Shown here piece by piece: positions 1 to 13,482 of a stretch of DNA of 64,000 bases (the stretch's first letter is position 1; each line of letters begins with the position of its first letter). The notes below the pieces were generated by a model. That model had not been told where the DNA came from. It made no database searches and worked only from the letters and a program-made list of their open reading frames with translations. The DNA comes from Bugula neritina (Eukaryota; Bryozoa; Gymnolaemata; Cheilostomatida; Bugulidae): assembly GCA_964035545.1 (NCBI GenBank), contig OZ037766.1, forward strand, positions 4,563,722 to 4,627,721. The letters run 5' to 3'. The position numbers were made by a program, and so were the translations under genes.

Positions 1-1054
1 GATTATATGTGGTATATAAACACAACCTAAACATCCAAGAGGGTTAAAAGCTGTAAATGTTCACATCGCTTTATTCCTATTATATGATTTTTTATTGTTG
101 CACAAAGCTGAATGTGGTACTTAATTAACTTAATAAAACCCATAGAGGTTTGTAACACCATAATATCAATTATTTCACCATTCAATCTAATCAATCTATT
201 TCAGCCCATTTCAGTCCACAACTCTACACTGTTCAGGTGTATCACAGTGACTAAGAAACTAACTTCTTTGTCAGATTAATAGATAAATAAAGTAGTAGTT
301 AAAGTTTCCTTAAAACAATATCCAATAATTTCTATCCACTACTATTTATTCGCATAAGGAGTATAAGACACATTACAAATAATATAGAGGGAAGACAACT
401 ACAAAATAGCATGTGTACCTTTAGTATTATGAGCCTGCAGGACAGAGAAAGTCTTTCTCACCAGCTTTGCTGAAACCATTAACCTTCTGGCAGGTGCATT
501 GGTTCTACAAGTTGTAACAAGTTGCATTGAGGTGATCGGGTTAAGGTACAGCAGATGATCCACATGGTATATCACTCACACATTCAATGAGCAGATAACA
601 CTGATATCTATTGCCTTGAGTCTAGGGTCAAGTGGCAATTCACTGGCAAGTGTGAGCAGGTGTGTTCTCTACCACAAGTAGGTGATGCAGTAAACATGGG
701 TATATATAAAACTCTAGTGTGACAGTCGCTATCAATTGATGTTATACACTTAGAATTATAAAACAGATTTTCACTGAAGAAATCGTGTAGGAATTTTAGA
801 GAATAAACTGTTGGCATCTTGGGTAACTTCTTAGACATAACCAGCTATGGAGATCTGAGATTTCAAATTTTGGTAACTCATTCGGCTTGTAGTAGCGGTG
901 GAATTTAACTGCTAAGCCTATGCATACTGTTGATGAAATAATTGGGCTAATATTCTGCTAGACATGAAGGCAGCGATGCCGATTATTACCAGGTGGTTTA
1001 GAATGAGTTTCAATAATCAATTATGCTGGTATGTAATTAACGTAAAATACTAAC
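1..1054. other. Downstream part of the unknown minus-strand gene; no firm exon
   Basis: The minus-strand gene whose last confident exon ends at 1055 must continue into this stretch or beyond it, because no in-frame stop ends that exon. A weak candidate exon on the minus strand at about 465-507 has an AG acceptor and a GT donor and would encode NQCTCQKVNGFSKAG. It has no family support, so I do not include it in the model. The rest is AT-rich without other coding signal. Confidence 0.4.
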
Positions 1055-4000
1055 CAAAGTTTTAGACATCAAAGATATTAACTCAGTTTTTGCTCGCAAT
1101 TCAGCTTTGATTTTTTCTTCGTGCTCTTGTTTCTGAAAGATAAAACTCAGCAACGTTAAGATGATGCATACAGGAGGAATAAAGCAGATGAAAGGCTAGC
1201 TGTGACACAGTTGTTTACCAGATCTCTATGCTTTACATGGCCACCACCAGCAACTCAATTTTACAGACGAAAGAACTAGAAAATTAGGTGCATTGTGTCT
1301 TACTGAATTAATCATAATTATTGCATTAATTCTATTTTAGAGTTGTACGCTCCTGATTGGAACATTATTGTCTATATGGTTTCATAAAATGGCCCCATTG
1401 AGATATATTCAAGTTTTGCTGTGAAGTAGAAAAAATATGGAGAATTATTAGGTAATCTGAAACTATAATCTCCAGAAAGTTGTATTTACTAAATTTTAAT
1501 TAGTCGAGCAGAAAAAAAAGGAATGACAAGTATTAGATAGTCACAACTGTAGAAGATGTTAAAACCTAAAGTTTTAAAATAGCTGTGGTTACTACATGTT
1601 TTGGGCTGCCTCTTTGGGAATTAAACCCTAACATATAAGCTTTACCACTGAACAATAGTCATGTTGAAGACCAACTATGAATATTTTAGGCTATGAAGAC
1701 CTAAGGCTAACTATGGAGACCTCAGACTAACTATGAAGATCTCAATACTTTCCAGCCAAAAACAATAAACACATTCCAGTGCCACACGACATTAGTTCTG
1801 CCTTCGCTCAATTTAAATTACATTCCTTTGCGGAGATATCCTAATAGTGGTTGTACACACTACAGTAACATACAGTATACTATCTAGTTAATGGCTCCAG
1901 CAAACACACAAAACCAACTTCAGTCCTATACTGATCCTTGCACAAAATTTTTCTAACTTTTCAAATAAGCTGTTTTATGGATCTGGCATCTTGGAGTTTA
2001 GTGATGTTGGACACTGGGACAGGTGAAAACCAAAGATTATCAATAAATATAATCTCGGATTAACCCCGTAACTAGGTTAAGTGACAGACCTGTAATGTTA
2101 TTATTTACAGCGAGCCTTATCTAGTTAGTTACAGTTGTGCTGGTTACTAAATTAATTACTTATCAATTTTACCTTTGCCTCTAATATTATGCTGGTTTGT
2201 TAAAACGTATTATTTGTAACCAGTTTAGGTTGAGGCTTTTATGAAACAATTTGCATCGAATATCAAGACTCTAGTCAAATGACATATGCAATGAAAGCAT
2301 CATAATACTATCAACTTCACATGGTGTAGAAGCTAAGTAACAGTAAACAGAAAATCTGCATGAAACTGGTCATGTAGTTCAGTGGCAAAAAATATTCTCT
2401 GGGGAAATTCTAAAACATGTAGTAGAAAAGAATTTGCCAAGCACAAAGGGAATTGTCAACTAGTATGATGTACAGCTATGTAGAGTCAGTACAGAAGGAA
2501 TGATAATAAATAATAACACTTTTACATGCATGCAGTATAGTATACAGTATACAGTGCTCCCTCCATAGTTCCCGGATCCAATTCTCACGAAATTCCATAA
2601 ATTTGGACCGCTGTTTTGTGGCTTATCCATGCGAGTATAGGAACAAAATCGCCAAAATTACCAAATCCGTGAGCATTTTACCATGTCATGAATTGAGGTT
2701 TCCAGCTTAGTGAGATATTCATATCAGCAAACAAACTAACAAGTAAATAAGATATAAACTATAGTTTTCAGTTCTCACCCCGATTAAATGATGCTCCAAC
2801 TCGACAATAGTCTGTCGTAGTGAATTGACCTCCGAAATTATGGCACCGAGAAAATCTTCGTCTATGGTATAAGTTCTGGGAGCAGAGCAAGACATCTTTC
2901 TGTTGATGACTTGCATCTCATCCGATTGTTGCACCTGTAACCAGGCAACGCCACCACTATGAATGACTCATTAGCATAATGACTCACCATGATACCATAA
3001 TACTGTGCAACAGTGTAACGGCTAAACTATGCTAGTATAACCTGCAAGGAACCACTAGTCTAGCACTACTACTCTAAGAACATTCACTGCTCACCCTACA
3101 AACTATCACTAAGTACTGTTACTATAAGTGAGTGACTCAATGAGTGAATAGTCCAGCACTAAATGAGCAGTAACTAGATACATGAAGTTATAATAACATT
3201 TTATTACAATGCTAATTCTGTTTTAAATAATTAATATATATTCTGCTTAAAACTGTGATTTATCATACAATTTCTCTAAGACAACCAGAAAGTTTGTATA
3301 ACTATGATGGTAATTGTGAGCAGTTGTAGAAAAGGTGATGCTGAACGTCTGCAACTCAGAAATGTATATCTGCAACTCAAAAGAGTATATCTGCAGCTTA
3401 TAAGTGTACATACTAGACAAGGAGAATTGCGTATGATTGTATTACTATTATGACAAGCTACGAGCACTCTCAATCAATACATGAGGATATTGTAAATGGG
3501 GTCACTGCGCTATGAATAACAAATGAACCTTTTTAAACAGAGAAACTCAATTTAGAATAATTGCAAAAACCTAATTAGAAAAGATGCTTGAGAGGTGGTA
3601 GAAGCTCTCACTTGTATTCTATAATATCATGTTCAATAACATTGGGATCACAGATCAAAGTCAGGTTTGATAAAGATACAGATTATTTAGACTAAGGACT
3701 AAGTGAATACAAGTTAGGGAGGGGGGAGGGTTAGACCTACATTTGATTAGCTTTCTAATGACAGGAAACAGTTATGTTGCGTTTTCAGTAATCAATTCAG
3801 AGAAACTGAAAGTGGAACATAAAAGGACTGCTGGTCTATTAACTCTGAACAGATTGAAACAAACTTTTCTTTGTGTAAAACTATGATAGGTATTTTCTAA
3901 ATACCGATTAGTATGTTGTGATTGATGTGCCTTGAATACAGCTGTCATGCATACTATATCTCTGGCTAAGTAGTCAGTGGAGAAAGCCTAAGACAAATCA

Positions 4001-6277
4001 ATATAGCTCACTCACACCTAGTCTTATTAGTAGAAAATATTGGATTAGCGTCTTAATAATAATAATGACATATGGGTGGTAATATGCCATACTTGTCTGT
4101 GGTTGCAGGATTGTATACCCTGAATAATACACTCCCTGCACTGACACTAGTAACCAGATTTCAATATATTTCAGAGACTTTAAATGATTATGCAGCAAAT
4201 CCAAAGCCATCGGTACAAAAATGCAAATTATTAACTAGCTTGAGTTTTTAAATTCTGGTTTGATTTTAAATTTGAGGCATTATAGTTCTCCATAGCCGTG
4301 ACTTGTGATCACATATATAGCGAATGAGTTTTACTTTATTCTAGACAATTAGATAGTCGCGTGAAAGACTTTCAACCCACTTCTGAAGGTGTCCGGATAC
4401 ATCTAGATCACAACTGCACCTATTAGGCAATACAACTTTTCCATTATAAATCAGAACAAGGAATATTAATCTAACCTGTTTCTTATCTGTAGTAGTAGTA
4501 GTGAGATTGTCTTGTTTGGTAAGAGGGGTGATTTCAATGGTGGGCTTCCGTCTCTCTGTATTAGATAACCCTATTAAATTAATGAGAATCTTCTAAATGA
4601 TTATCAATCAGTTCACCACTGATAAGTGATAAGAGAAACTAGTTTAGTGCAAGTAACAAAATATGATAAAACAGTTTCCAAAACCAAGTGATGAGTTGTG
4701 ATAACAATATATTTTAAACATTAGACTATGAACTTAAGCAAAGAGAAACATTTAGGCGCAGTAGCAGAGAAAATTTCGATAGCCTAAATTCTTCAACTTT
4801 CTTAATAAACCTGATTTAACGTTAAAATTCTCTTGAGAACATAACTTCTTTTGCTATTTTTCTCAAAACACAAGTTTTTCTCAATTTTTTACTACTACAC
4901 CTACCTCAAATGTCGCCAGAAAAGTGTTAGAAATGGAAGTTCTAATATCTACACAAGCTGGACTAAAGTCTAAGCATAAGGAATGTTGTCTCTCAAAACA
5001 TAGAAGGAAGTAAACAACAAGATAAATTGCAAGTGTGGCACAACAGGCTGTCAACACAGAATAGGTCAACTTTCATTACAAAATCAAGTTAGTGGGGGAA
5101 CAGAAATTACAACTGATAGACTGATACCTGGTAAAGCAGATGTGACAGTTGAAGCCTGGGGTGTGGTTTGCTTCTCCGTGACTGTGTGAGCATTGAGAGA
5201 GGTCTCTGAATCAGTGTCGGCTGTAGCTACTGGTGCAAAGCAATCGGATTCAATAGACGCTGATAAATCAATACCATTTGATGCGTCTTCAACTGCGTCA
5301 CTGTTCATATTGTTACTGTTCAATTGTTTCGACTCGTCTACTAGCTGAGTAGATGGAGATGGACTCTTTGATGAGTTCACATTCCGTTTAGTGAGGTGAG
5401 ATGAAGGGTGAGATAGTCTGGGTGCCTTACCCTTATCAGAGTACTTCATGACCGGTGAACCAGTTTTGGCAGCGCTCCTGGCAAGATGGCCCCCTGGCTG
5501 ACTAGTCGTCGTGGAATGTGAAGCTGACTGTTTACTTTGCGTTGCTCCTTTTTGTGCGCTAGAATTTACATCCTTTTTAACGGCGAGTTTCGATCTAACA
5601 GGAAGTGGACTATTTCCGCCGAAAGAAAGTTTTGATTTGCTAGATTTACTGGATATGTTGGATCGTACAGAGTTGCTAGAGCCAGTAGAATCGTTTCTAG
5701 ACACGGGACTTTCCATCGTCTTTGAACTTGGCTGCTGCAGACTTTGTACTGCTTTGTGACTCTTGGAGTTGCTTTTACTGTTTGCATTTACCGATGCAGC
5801 TTTATTAGCCGCGAGTTTTTCTGCAGTAAATTTTCGAAAAAATGAACGGAGTCCCGATCTTGGTTTTTCAGAGGAATTAGTGTTCGTATCATCAAATGAT
5901 GTGACGTTTGAATTATTTGCAGCGGGTGGTGGGTGACTGATGGTGACTATAGCCGAGTTGGGTCGCGCTCTTTCTACTCCGTTACGGGGCACATACCCTC
6001 CCAAACTATCACTATCATTGTTAGTCATTAATGCCAAAGGGTCTAAAGTTAAACCGCCTGCGAGACTGGATTGGGAGCGATTACTGGAAGCACTGCTTAT
6101 GGTTGTCATTTCCATAGATTTGGATGTTGGCAACGAAGTCTTTTTTGGTGTTTTGTGGTTAAATCCAAATCGACTACCACCAGATGAAGCACTAGATGGT
6201 GGGCGTATTTTTGACATTTTATAAGTGTGAGAAGGTGAGTCTTTAGTAGTACTAGCACAACCACAGAGCAGACTCAT
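1055..6277 (-). CDS. Serine-rich protein with C-terminal coiled coil, unknown family (3' end not found)
   Basis: Four exons join in phase on the minus strand: 6277-5128, 4555-4476, 2934-2779 and 1132-1055, giving 488 codons without a stop. The first exon encodes about 383 residues that are low in complexity, basic and rich in Ser, Asn, Thr and Lys, including a short aromatic-basic patch (GLRSFFRKF). Exons 3 and 4 encode heptad-like segments (ISEVNSLRQTIVELEHHL and KQEHEEKIKAELRAKTELI) typical of a coiled coil. Two [ST]-x-L-P motifs lie in basic context (KKTSLPTSK and SALPERRK), resembling EB1-binding SxIP sites, so a microtubule-associated role is conceivable. Neuron-navigator, CCSER or other disordered cytoskeletal families are possible, but I cannot assign one. 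The start is the first ATG after an acceptor at about 6288. A second in-frame ATG (MSKIRPP) lies at 6217. The exon structure is secure; the function is unknown. Confidence 0.7.
1590..1653 (-). repeat. Degenerate tRNA-like fragment
   Basis: On the minus strand this stretch has a box A-like word (GTTCAGTGGTAAAGC) followed closely by a box B-like word (GGGTTTAATTCCC). The spacing is too short for a working tRNA, so it is probably a deleted relic of a tRNA-derived element. A related fragment on the plus strand at 2377-2424 shares both end words. Confidence 0.35.
2377..2424 (+). repeat. Second degenerate tRNA-like fragment
   Basis: It begins with GTTCAGTGGCAAA and ends with AAAACATGTAGTA, the same two words that bound the element at 1590-1653 in the opposite orientation. 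The interior is shorter. It may be a truncated copy of the same family. Confidence 0.3.
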
Positions 6278-8494
6278 TTGTCTGACCTACAAAGTAGAAC
6301 TTCAGTTTAGTCAGGGTTCAAACAAATCAAAATAAATAATAAACTTTAGCATAACATCACATAAACTATCACACGTTGATATCATTTGCAAGGATATGTA
6401 ATAACATATATTTAATAGTTGACAATGAAATCAATATTATATTTACAGAACTGGTCTACAATTACCTTCGTTTCAGCCTGGTGGTAGACTGGTGGTTTAA
6501 AGATAAGACAAGCTTAGGTTAAAATTACAGAGAGGGAGTCAGATAAACTCGAGGTTTAAATTAGAGCTTCAAATCAGAATTAGAATGTGAACACAAACTA
6601 CACATTAAAGCTGCAATTAATATTAGAATCTGCCAGTCACAGTCCCAATCATTTAAAGTTAAAGATGAAACCAAGTTCTATATAACAAAGAACAATAATG
6701 AATGAACTACTACTAATCAAAATCAATGAAACATTCGTTTAATTTCAATTTGAATAACAATGACAAAGGTGATGCCAACTTTAATTATAATAGCAAAAGT
6801 AATTAAATTTACTGAGTTACTATTTCACTTTAAATATTTACTTCCAGTAATACTAATACCAATGGCAATAGTTATTTTTAATTTTAGCAATCTATTTCCA
6901 ATTTTATATTATTAAATTTCAATTCAATATGAATATATTTTTCTCATTGAATAATACGACTCTCACTCTATTAAGTTGACAATTTACATTCTGTGCAGAC
7001 TAGCGATTTTAGATCCAAGCTACTAACAACTTTCATGAAGTATTGATAACATTAACAACTATATAACAACTGTAGCATACGAAATCTGATAACGACATGT
7101 GCCTGTGGCGACTTTCAGTAAATAATCAATGAGTTACTACAAATCACATGACCAGTCATGTGACTATGAGCACAGTCTACTCAAGTAGAAAAGACAACTC
7201 AATTCGAATAGAAATACTAGCACCTGTGCATATGATTAGCTATGAAGGTTGTGCATCACACTTACAAATATACACAATCATGTAATTTTTTATATAAAAA
7301 CCATAGCAAATTCTCATTTTTAAAGTCACTAGTTACTCAAACTTGATAAAAACCTAGTAATACCTACACTTATATATTAATTTACAAATGAGAAGTGCAG
7401 GATTCTTGTGCTTAGCTTTGACAAAGTGTATTATAAACTAAAATAATATGTCTTGATTAAGCAAAAATATTACAAGTAAACCACATATGCGGCTAAAAAT
7501 ATATTCCATATATACTTTTATTCCAATACCTAGATAGAATGTTATCATTATACTCATACATAGCAAACAGGAAGTGGCAAACTCTACAACACAGTCAATC
7601 TGAAAGTGGTTAACCATTTTACATGTATGAGAATTTATATATAAATAATTATCCTATATAGCTTTGAGATAATTTTTATAGGCCATTGCTTCATTATAGT
7701 TTATATCAACTAACCAAATGGGTCATAAAATTGTGGTTTGACATCCGATCAGATACTAAGCCTATGGTGTGTTGGGCATAGCTGAGTTGTACAGTACTGA
7801 AAGTTACATACCCTATTACTTACCAATGCTTTATACACATACCACAGTTGACTATATCACTGTGATATGTAAATGTATGCACAGTTAACACTTCAATTTC
7901 TATAATGTTACTGTAAGAACTACCTCAGGTACAACATTATTAACTTCTATGAATAATGCATACCCATTAGTGGGAAAACAGGGCAAAGTGATGGTCTAGT
8001 AGTTATAGTAGTTAGGGGTGCAGTGTATGGCCCGCTAGACAAGGGGCGCAAACTTTTGAAGGACCATAGGTGATGTCAGGAAGAATTTGTGCTACTTAGG
8101 CACAATCTATTGAGTTTTAGTAGGAATGGAGACAGCGAGGAGCTGACTTTTTATTCTAAACATACTTCAGGAGCTGCTAAAAAGTATTAATAAGATACAT
8201 CATGTTTCGTGATGACTAGAACCCCATCATATATTGCACAATGATACATTATCCGATATCACTATTAAGAGTGAAACCATTTGTCAAGATGCACATTTCA
8301 GGAAAAAGAAGTCATGCACAATTCCGTGCAGAAAATGCAGAGTTGTACAGATAATGGCTTCATTCAAAGTTTGATGGATGATTTTAGCTTTTGAGTATTT
8401 GACCTTGGTGGGGGGGGGTGTTGAGACCCTAAAGCCAGACTAAACTGTGATGTGCTATTTTAGGCTATTATGTGTGTAATCAGACTTAGCAGTA

Positions 8495-8610
8495 CTCCGA
8501 ATAGTACTATTAGTACTACTAGTACTCCGAATAGTACTATTAGTACTACTAGTAGTACTAGTACTACTAGTAGTACTATTATACCTATTACTATTAGTAG
8601 TACTATCAGT
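8495..8610. repeat. Short tandem of AGTACT/ACTATT words
   Basis: Words such as CGAATAGTACTATTAGTACT recur two to three times and then decay into alternating AGT/ACT triplets. The tract is rich in the palindromic hexamers AGTACT and ACTAGT. It is a local slippage product with no coding meaning. Confidence 0.6.
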
Positions 8611-10854
8611 TATACTAATTGCTGGTCGGAATATACCTGCTGCAGAAGTAGTTACTGGGGTTAGCGATAAGCTACCAGGTCATTTTGACGACGCAGACCC
8701 TGCAAGTTGCTTGCACCACTTTTTAGAATATTCACTCTTACTTATCAAAGAGCTTACAATAATAACCTATAATTTGCAAGCATTTTTCTATCAATATTTA
8801 GGTTGTATAAAATGGCTTACCATGAAAGATATAAGTAGGCTGAAGCAAGAATCATAACTGCTATTGGATGTTAATAGTTAGGGTTCTGGCACCAAAGGTA
8901 AGTTCAGGGCAGAGACCAGAAACAATTATGATTATGGTACAGCAGTGAGAAGTATTTAAATACTATTAATAATCAATACACAGTTACTGTAAGGTAGATC
9001 AACATATATTAGGTATGCTATTTCACAGTGAATCAGTAGAACATTTCCTAATTCCAAGGCCAATGGACGTGTGCTACTTGATTAGCAAGACGAGTACAGA
9101 CAAGTCCAACAGTACCTGAAACTTGCTAATTATGACCATATTATATTGGAAGTGGGAAATTTTGAATATGGACTTATTGCAGTGGTTCATGTATATGGGA
9201 ATACCTGAATAGAGAACATAGTAAGAATAGAAACTTATAAGGTCTTTACTAACCTACATGCGATAATATCCTTGACTCGGCATGCTCACAAGTCACAACT
9301 AGTACTACGTGTGATTAACACACAACAGATACTGATAGTGGGATACTAATAAGGTATTATATTTTGGATACTCACACTGAATATTCTTATTAATATCTGT
9401 TTATAACAATAATAAATCAATACATTATGATTATATAATTTGTAAAGAGTTCATTGATTTTGTGTGATGGTGACCTACCCATAATCGTAATGTTGAGTGA
9501 TTCCACAGCTGGAAGAATAATCCTATAGAGTAGTTAGATATCCTGCTTCTTCAGCACAATTATAGTCCAGACAGCAACTAATGCAGGCTGAGTATATAGA
9601 AATGCAGCGTATTGTAATCATGTGCAAATTTATATAGCAATGAACTTATAATTACTCGTGCCAATACGAATATATATGGAAACTGCCAGCTACTTATGTG
9701 TGTATACTACGTAGATAGTAGACTAGTTGCAGGCTAATAATTTATATGTAACATGTTATATTGACATAAGGTCAAATGATCAGTCGCTCAGCCAGCAATG
9801 GAAATCTTTGAGCGAATAAAGGAGTATTATATTTCATTCGATGGCATAAAGGAATGCTTATTCTGGACTTGATATAATGATGTGATAAACAAGAATGTGG
9901 TATTTTAAATAAACTTGAACTGCGGAGACATAATAACCCACCCTTTAATTATACGAACAATTTGTAGAACTCTGTATTTCTATAGTTACATACTCATGCG
10001 TGACTGGTATGAGATAACAAAGCCATGACTGTCAAATATTTAAATGAATTGCAAAGTTACTGAAGATATATTGTGGAAGTAGTGAAATTTATTTTGTATA
10101 GAACTAATGGAAGCAAAATAATACTATGCTTTCCTTATATTTTCTCATTTTTCCTTTATTTCGAACAATAGAAAACCAAACCCAAAAACTAGAATGATAA
10201 GTTATTAAACTCTTTTGTTTTTGGCATGTCACCATTTAAAATTTGTTATAATGAGCCAGTGTTACAAGTTCTATTTCCATTGCATGGGACACACTAATTT
10301 TGCTTTATATTGAATTAATAATTTTGCAGGTGTTTTATCCAAATTATAGAAGTTTTTCGTAAAAAAATTCGTTAATAGCATTACCTGCATTATAACAAGT
10401 ATTGTTGCAAATTAGAATAATATTATGATTGATGCTTTTTCTGGCTTTTCTTGATGTTGCAGTAGTTATTGAAAATAAATCAATTTAAACCAATGAAGTT
10501 ATCTACTTTTATAAACACAAGAGAAGACAACTCTTAGTTAACGGCTCGCCGAGCTACAAAATAATTATTGCTATTCTGGAATCCTGATTTGATAACGGGA
10601 TAGCTGCTTATACCAATAAGGTGGATTGTAGTAAATTCAATTCATAAGTTTGGTTGCCCAAGTAATAGAATAAAACTTATTTCATTTGAATTTTTGCTCG
10701 AACTTGATTAAAGTTGTTAGAGTGGTTTAGATTTAAGTATGTAACATTCATTTGCTTTCATTTTACTATAAGTATGATATTAATAATGAAATTGAAAGTT
10801 GTCAGTTAAACTTAAACTTAAAGTCAATACAAATTTGAATTTCACGTGTCATAA

Positions 10855-11500
10855 AGTTCTCATAGTCATAGTCATAAGATTATCAATATGAATATGTATA
10901 ACATTAACTGTATCATTATGATTATCATAATGATAATGATTTAATTTTATGATAATCACGATGATTATTATTATAATAAAATTATCATCACAACATTAAT
11001 GTGAATGCCAATATCAATATGAGTAAAACTAAAAATCAAAAGAAAGGTGCCAGTGTTTAAAATTTTGAATGACATTATCATTATGGTTATGATCATCATT
11101 AATGATTATGATTAGGTTAATAATTATTATTATTAATTTTAAGATTAACTCTTAGTTTAAGCACAGCTGCATAACTATAAGTATAAGTTAGTTAATAAAA
11201 ATAAGTAAAACCATAAGCTATCTGTTATACCAATTACTATAAGTATAAGATTAAGTATAACTATGAATAAAAGTATTACCATTGGTATTAGTTTTAGCAT
11301 AACTATAATAATAAAGTATAAATGCTACTCAGTTTCATAATCACTTAAAGTTAATCATAGGCTAATACTAATAGTAATAGTAATGAATAATGATAATCAT
11401 GATAATAATTTAAATTATTAGTAATATTATACTAATAGTAATACTGATACTAAACTACTACTCATACTCATACTCATAGTCATACTGTACTAGTCACTAG
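10855..11500. repeat. Field of degenerate short motifs (cryptically simple DNA)
   Basis: The sequence is built from shuffled words of the type CATAGT, ATGATAAT, AAGTATAAG and TACTAATAG in both orientations. It includes small inverted repeats such as those around 10915-10985. A 23-nt stretch at 11236-11258 recurs exactly at 26491-26513. Similar fields occur at 26.43-27.44, 34.00-34.79 and 43.62-43.92 kb. Confidence 0.55.
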
Positions 11501-13482
11501 TGGCAGTGAATGAGTGTCAGTCTAGAACTAGCACTCTTAATAAAATTTGGAAGATGAAAAACTAAATAACTAGTATTAATAGTTACTTTTATTATTTAGG
11601 CTTTCACCTTCTAGATAGTAGATACTGATAATATTAACTTTGAGTGTAGCTTTTGCTCCAGTTTTTACTTTAAGTTTAAGTTAACACATGCCTATGCCCA
11701 TAGTCATTGTGATTGTCATGTTATCATTATGATACTTTTTCTCAGAAAATCCAGGTGTTAGGATTGTCACAGTCTCTCACTTAGTCACTCACTCAGACAA
11801 TCGCAGTGACTGAAAGTTAGTGACAGTGATATTCATATTCATAAGTGATAATATTATTAACCATGGCGAATAAATACAATCGTCAGTAATTGCATGTAGC
11901 TTCATATTTATTGTGATTGTGATTATCTTCGAATCCCATTGACATTGATATTGAATTTGATATTGATTTGATTTGGTTACCAAATTGAGAAATTCATTTT
12001 GAAACTGATTGGAATATTAACTTAAAAACAAAGCAATAATAACTCATAGTTGAGTAAATATAGCAGCAACTTTAGCAGACGATCACATTGAGATTCACGT
12101 TCAAACTGAAGCTACTTCCCAGTTGCATTATCATTATCATTATGGTCATCACATGATTGTGATATTTATTACAATTATGTTTATAATTATTAATGTTAAT
12201 ATTATAATGTTGAATTGAAAACATTGGAGTTAATACTATCAGACAAGAGCTCTAAGAATAGTTCTTATACTAAGCTTATTTATAAAGTTCTGGTGAAAAT
12301 TGGTAAAAGTTATTTAGAAGGAATTAATTTTAATAAACAATTATTTTGCGAGACAAAATACTTCTAAGAAAATACTAACCTGCTCAAAATTTCATCAGGG
12401 TGTTTTATATTAGGTCAAATATTCAACAGAATTTTTTTTTAATTGTTGTAATTTAAATACATTGCATTAAGTTGAAAGATACTTTTTGAGTACTTTTTTC
12501 ATTATTAATATCATAAAGTATATTTTTACAATGTAAGAAACATTATGTTGATAAAAACCATGGAGTATCAAGCTCCTTGAAGATACAAAAGCGGATCAGG
12601 TAGCAGGTGAATACTTTACAGGCATAAATTTCAATTTTTGTTGCATTTGTAATTTATTTCTGCCAATTTTCTACAATAAATCATTTTTGTTGAAGGTGCT
12701 AATTCACACATTGAAAGAGAAACATGTCTTCTGCTAGCTTTACCACACCTGTAAAAAATAAGACTCCGCAACTGATGAATGCAATTCATCTCTCCCATGG
12801 GCAGGTACAGCTTCAATATATAAAAATACTTTAGTTTATTGTTTCATCACATGCATGTAGCTTACATGATGTTATAAATATGCTCAATAATGTGTGAATA
12901 ATAATTTGTTGCTGTATTTAAAAGTAGTTATGCCAACAAGTAAACTGTTTTGTAATTTGACAATTCATGTGTTAAGGGTTGGGAGTTGAACTTTGTATAT
13001 TGAGCTCTCCATTACTATTAATTTAGTTAAATTGGCATCTTTCATTCATAAGTGCTTCATATCCATGCATGTGTGCCATTATGTATACTTTAAATGTGTA
13101 TTTTATATAATCTAAAGCTGATTGAAAATTGTCACTTTTGTTTTTTTAACTTGGAATTGACACAACTTTATCTATAATTAGCCAAAAACTTTAAGTTCTC
13201 TTTTATATATGCAAGGAATTTTCCAATGTTTATAGGCTATCATGTATATATCTCTCTATACCAAATTGGTAAATATGGAATTAGAAATCTGAGTAACTAA
13301 AAATATTCAGAACATGGATGTACTTATCTTTTCAACCATTGTATATGTTATGAGTAGTGTTTTTGTTGGAAAAATTACTTGAGCTTGCATATATTACCAA
13401 CAATGGAAATGGTTGTACAGGTGTAATCCATTGCTTTTCAGTTTGATTATTTTCTTTCAAATGACACTAAACACTATTTTAG

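Larger units (their letters stand above)
6289..13482. other. Intergenic region between divergent genes, no supported CDS
   Basis: This 7.2-kb gap separates the minus-strand serine-rich gene from the plus-strand kinesin, so both promoters and any 5' untranslated exons probably lie here. I found no ORF with family similarity or splice continuity. It contains a short tandem of AGTACT-type words at about 8495-8610, a G run near 8412 and a field of degenerate short motifs at about 10.85-11.50 kb. The rest is AT-rich unique-looking sequence. Confidence 0.55.

Noticed and set aside
5511-6224. Plus-strand ORFs opposite the serine-rich exon
   Set aside because: They are antisense shadows of the minus-strand exon 6277-5128, which has matching splice phases with three further exons.
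10915-10985. ATGATAAT-rich inverted repeats as a possible RNA gene
   Set aside because: They are part of a long degenerate-motif field rich in such words and show no defined stem-loop gene.
12631-12816. Minus-strand ORF with an internal acceptor-like site
   Set aside because: It could be a small exon, but nothing supports a family or neighbouring exon, so it is not annotated.
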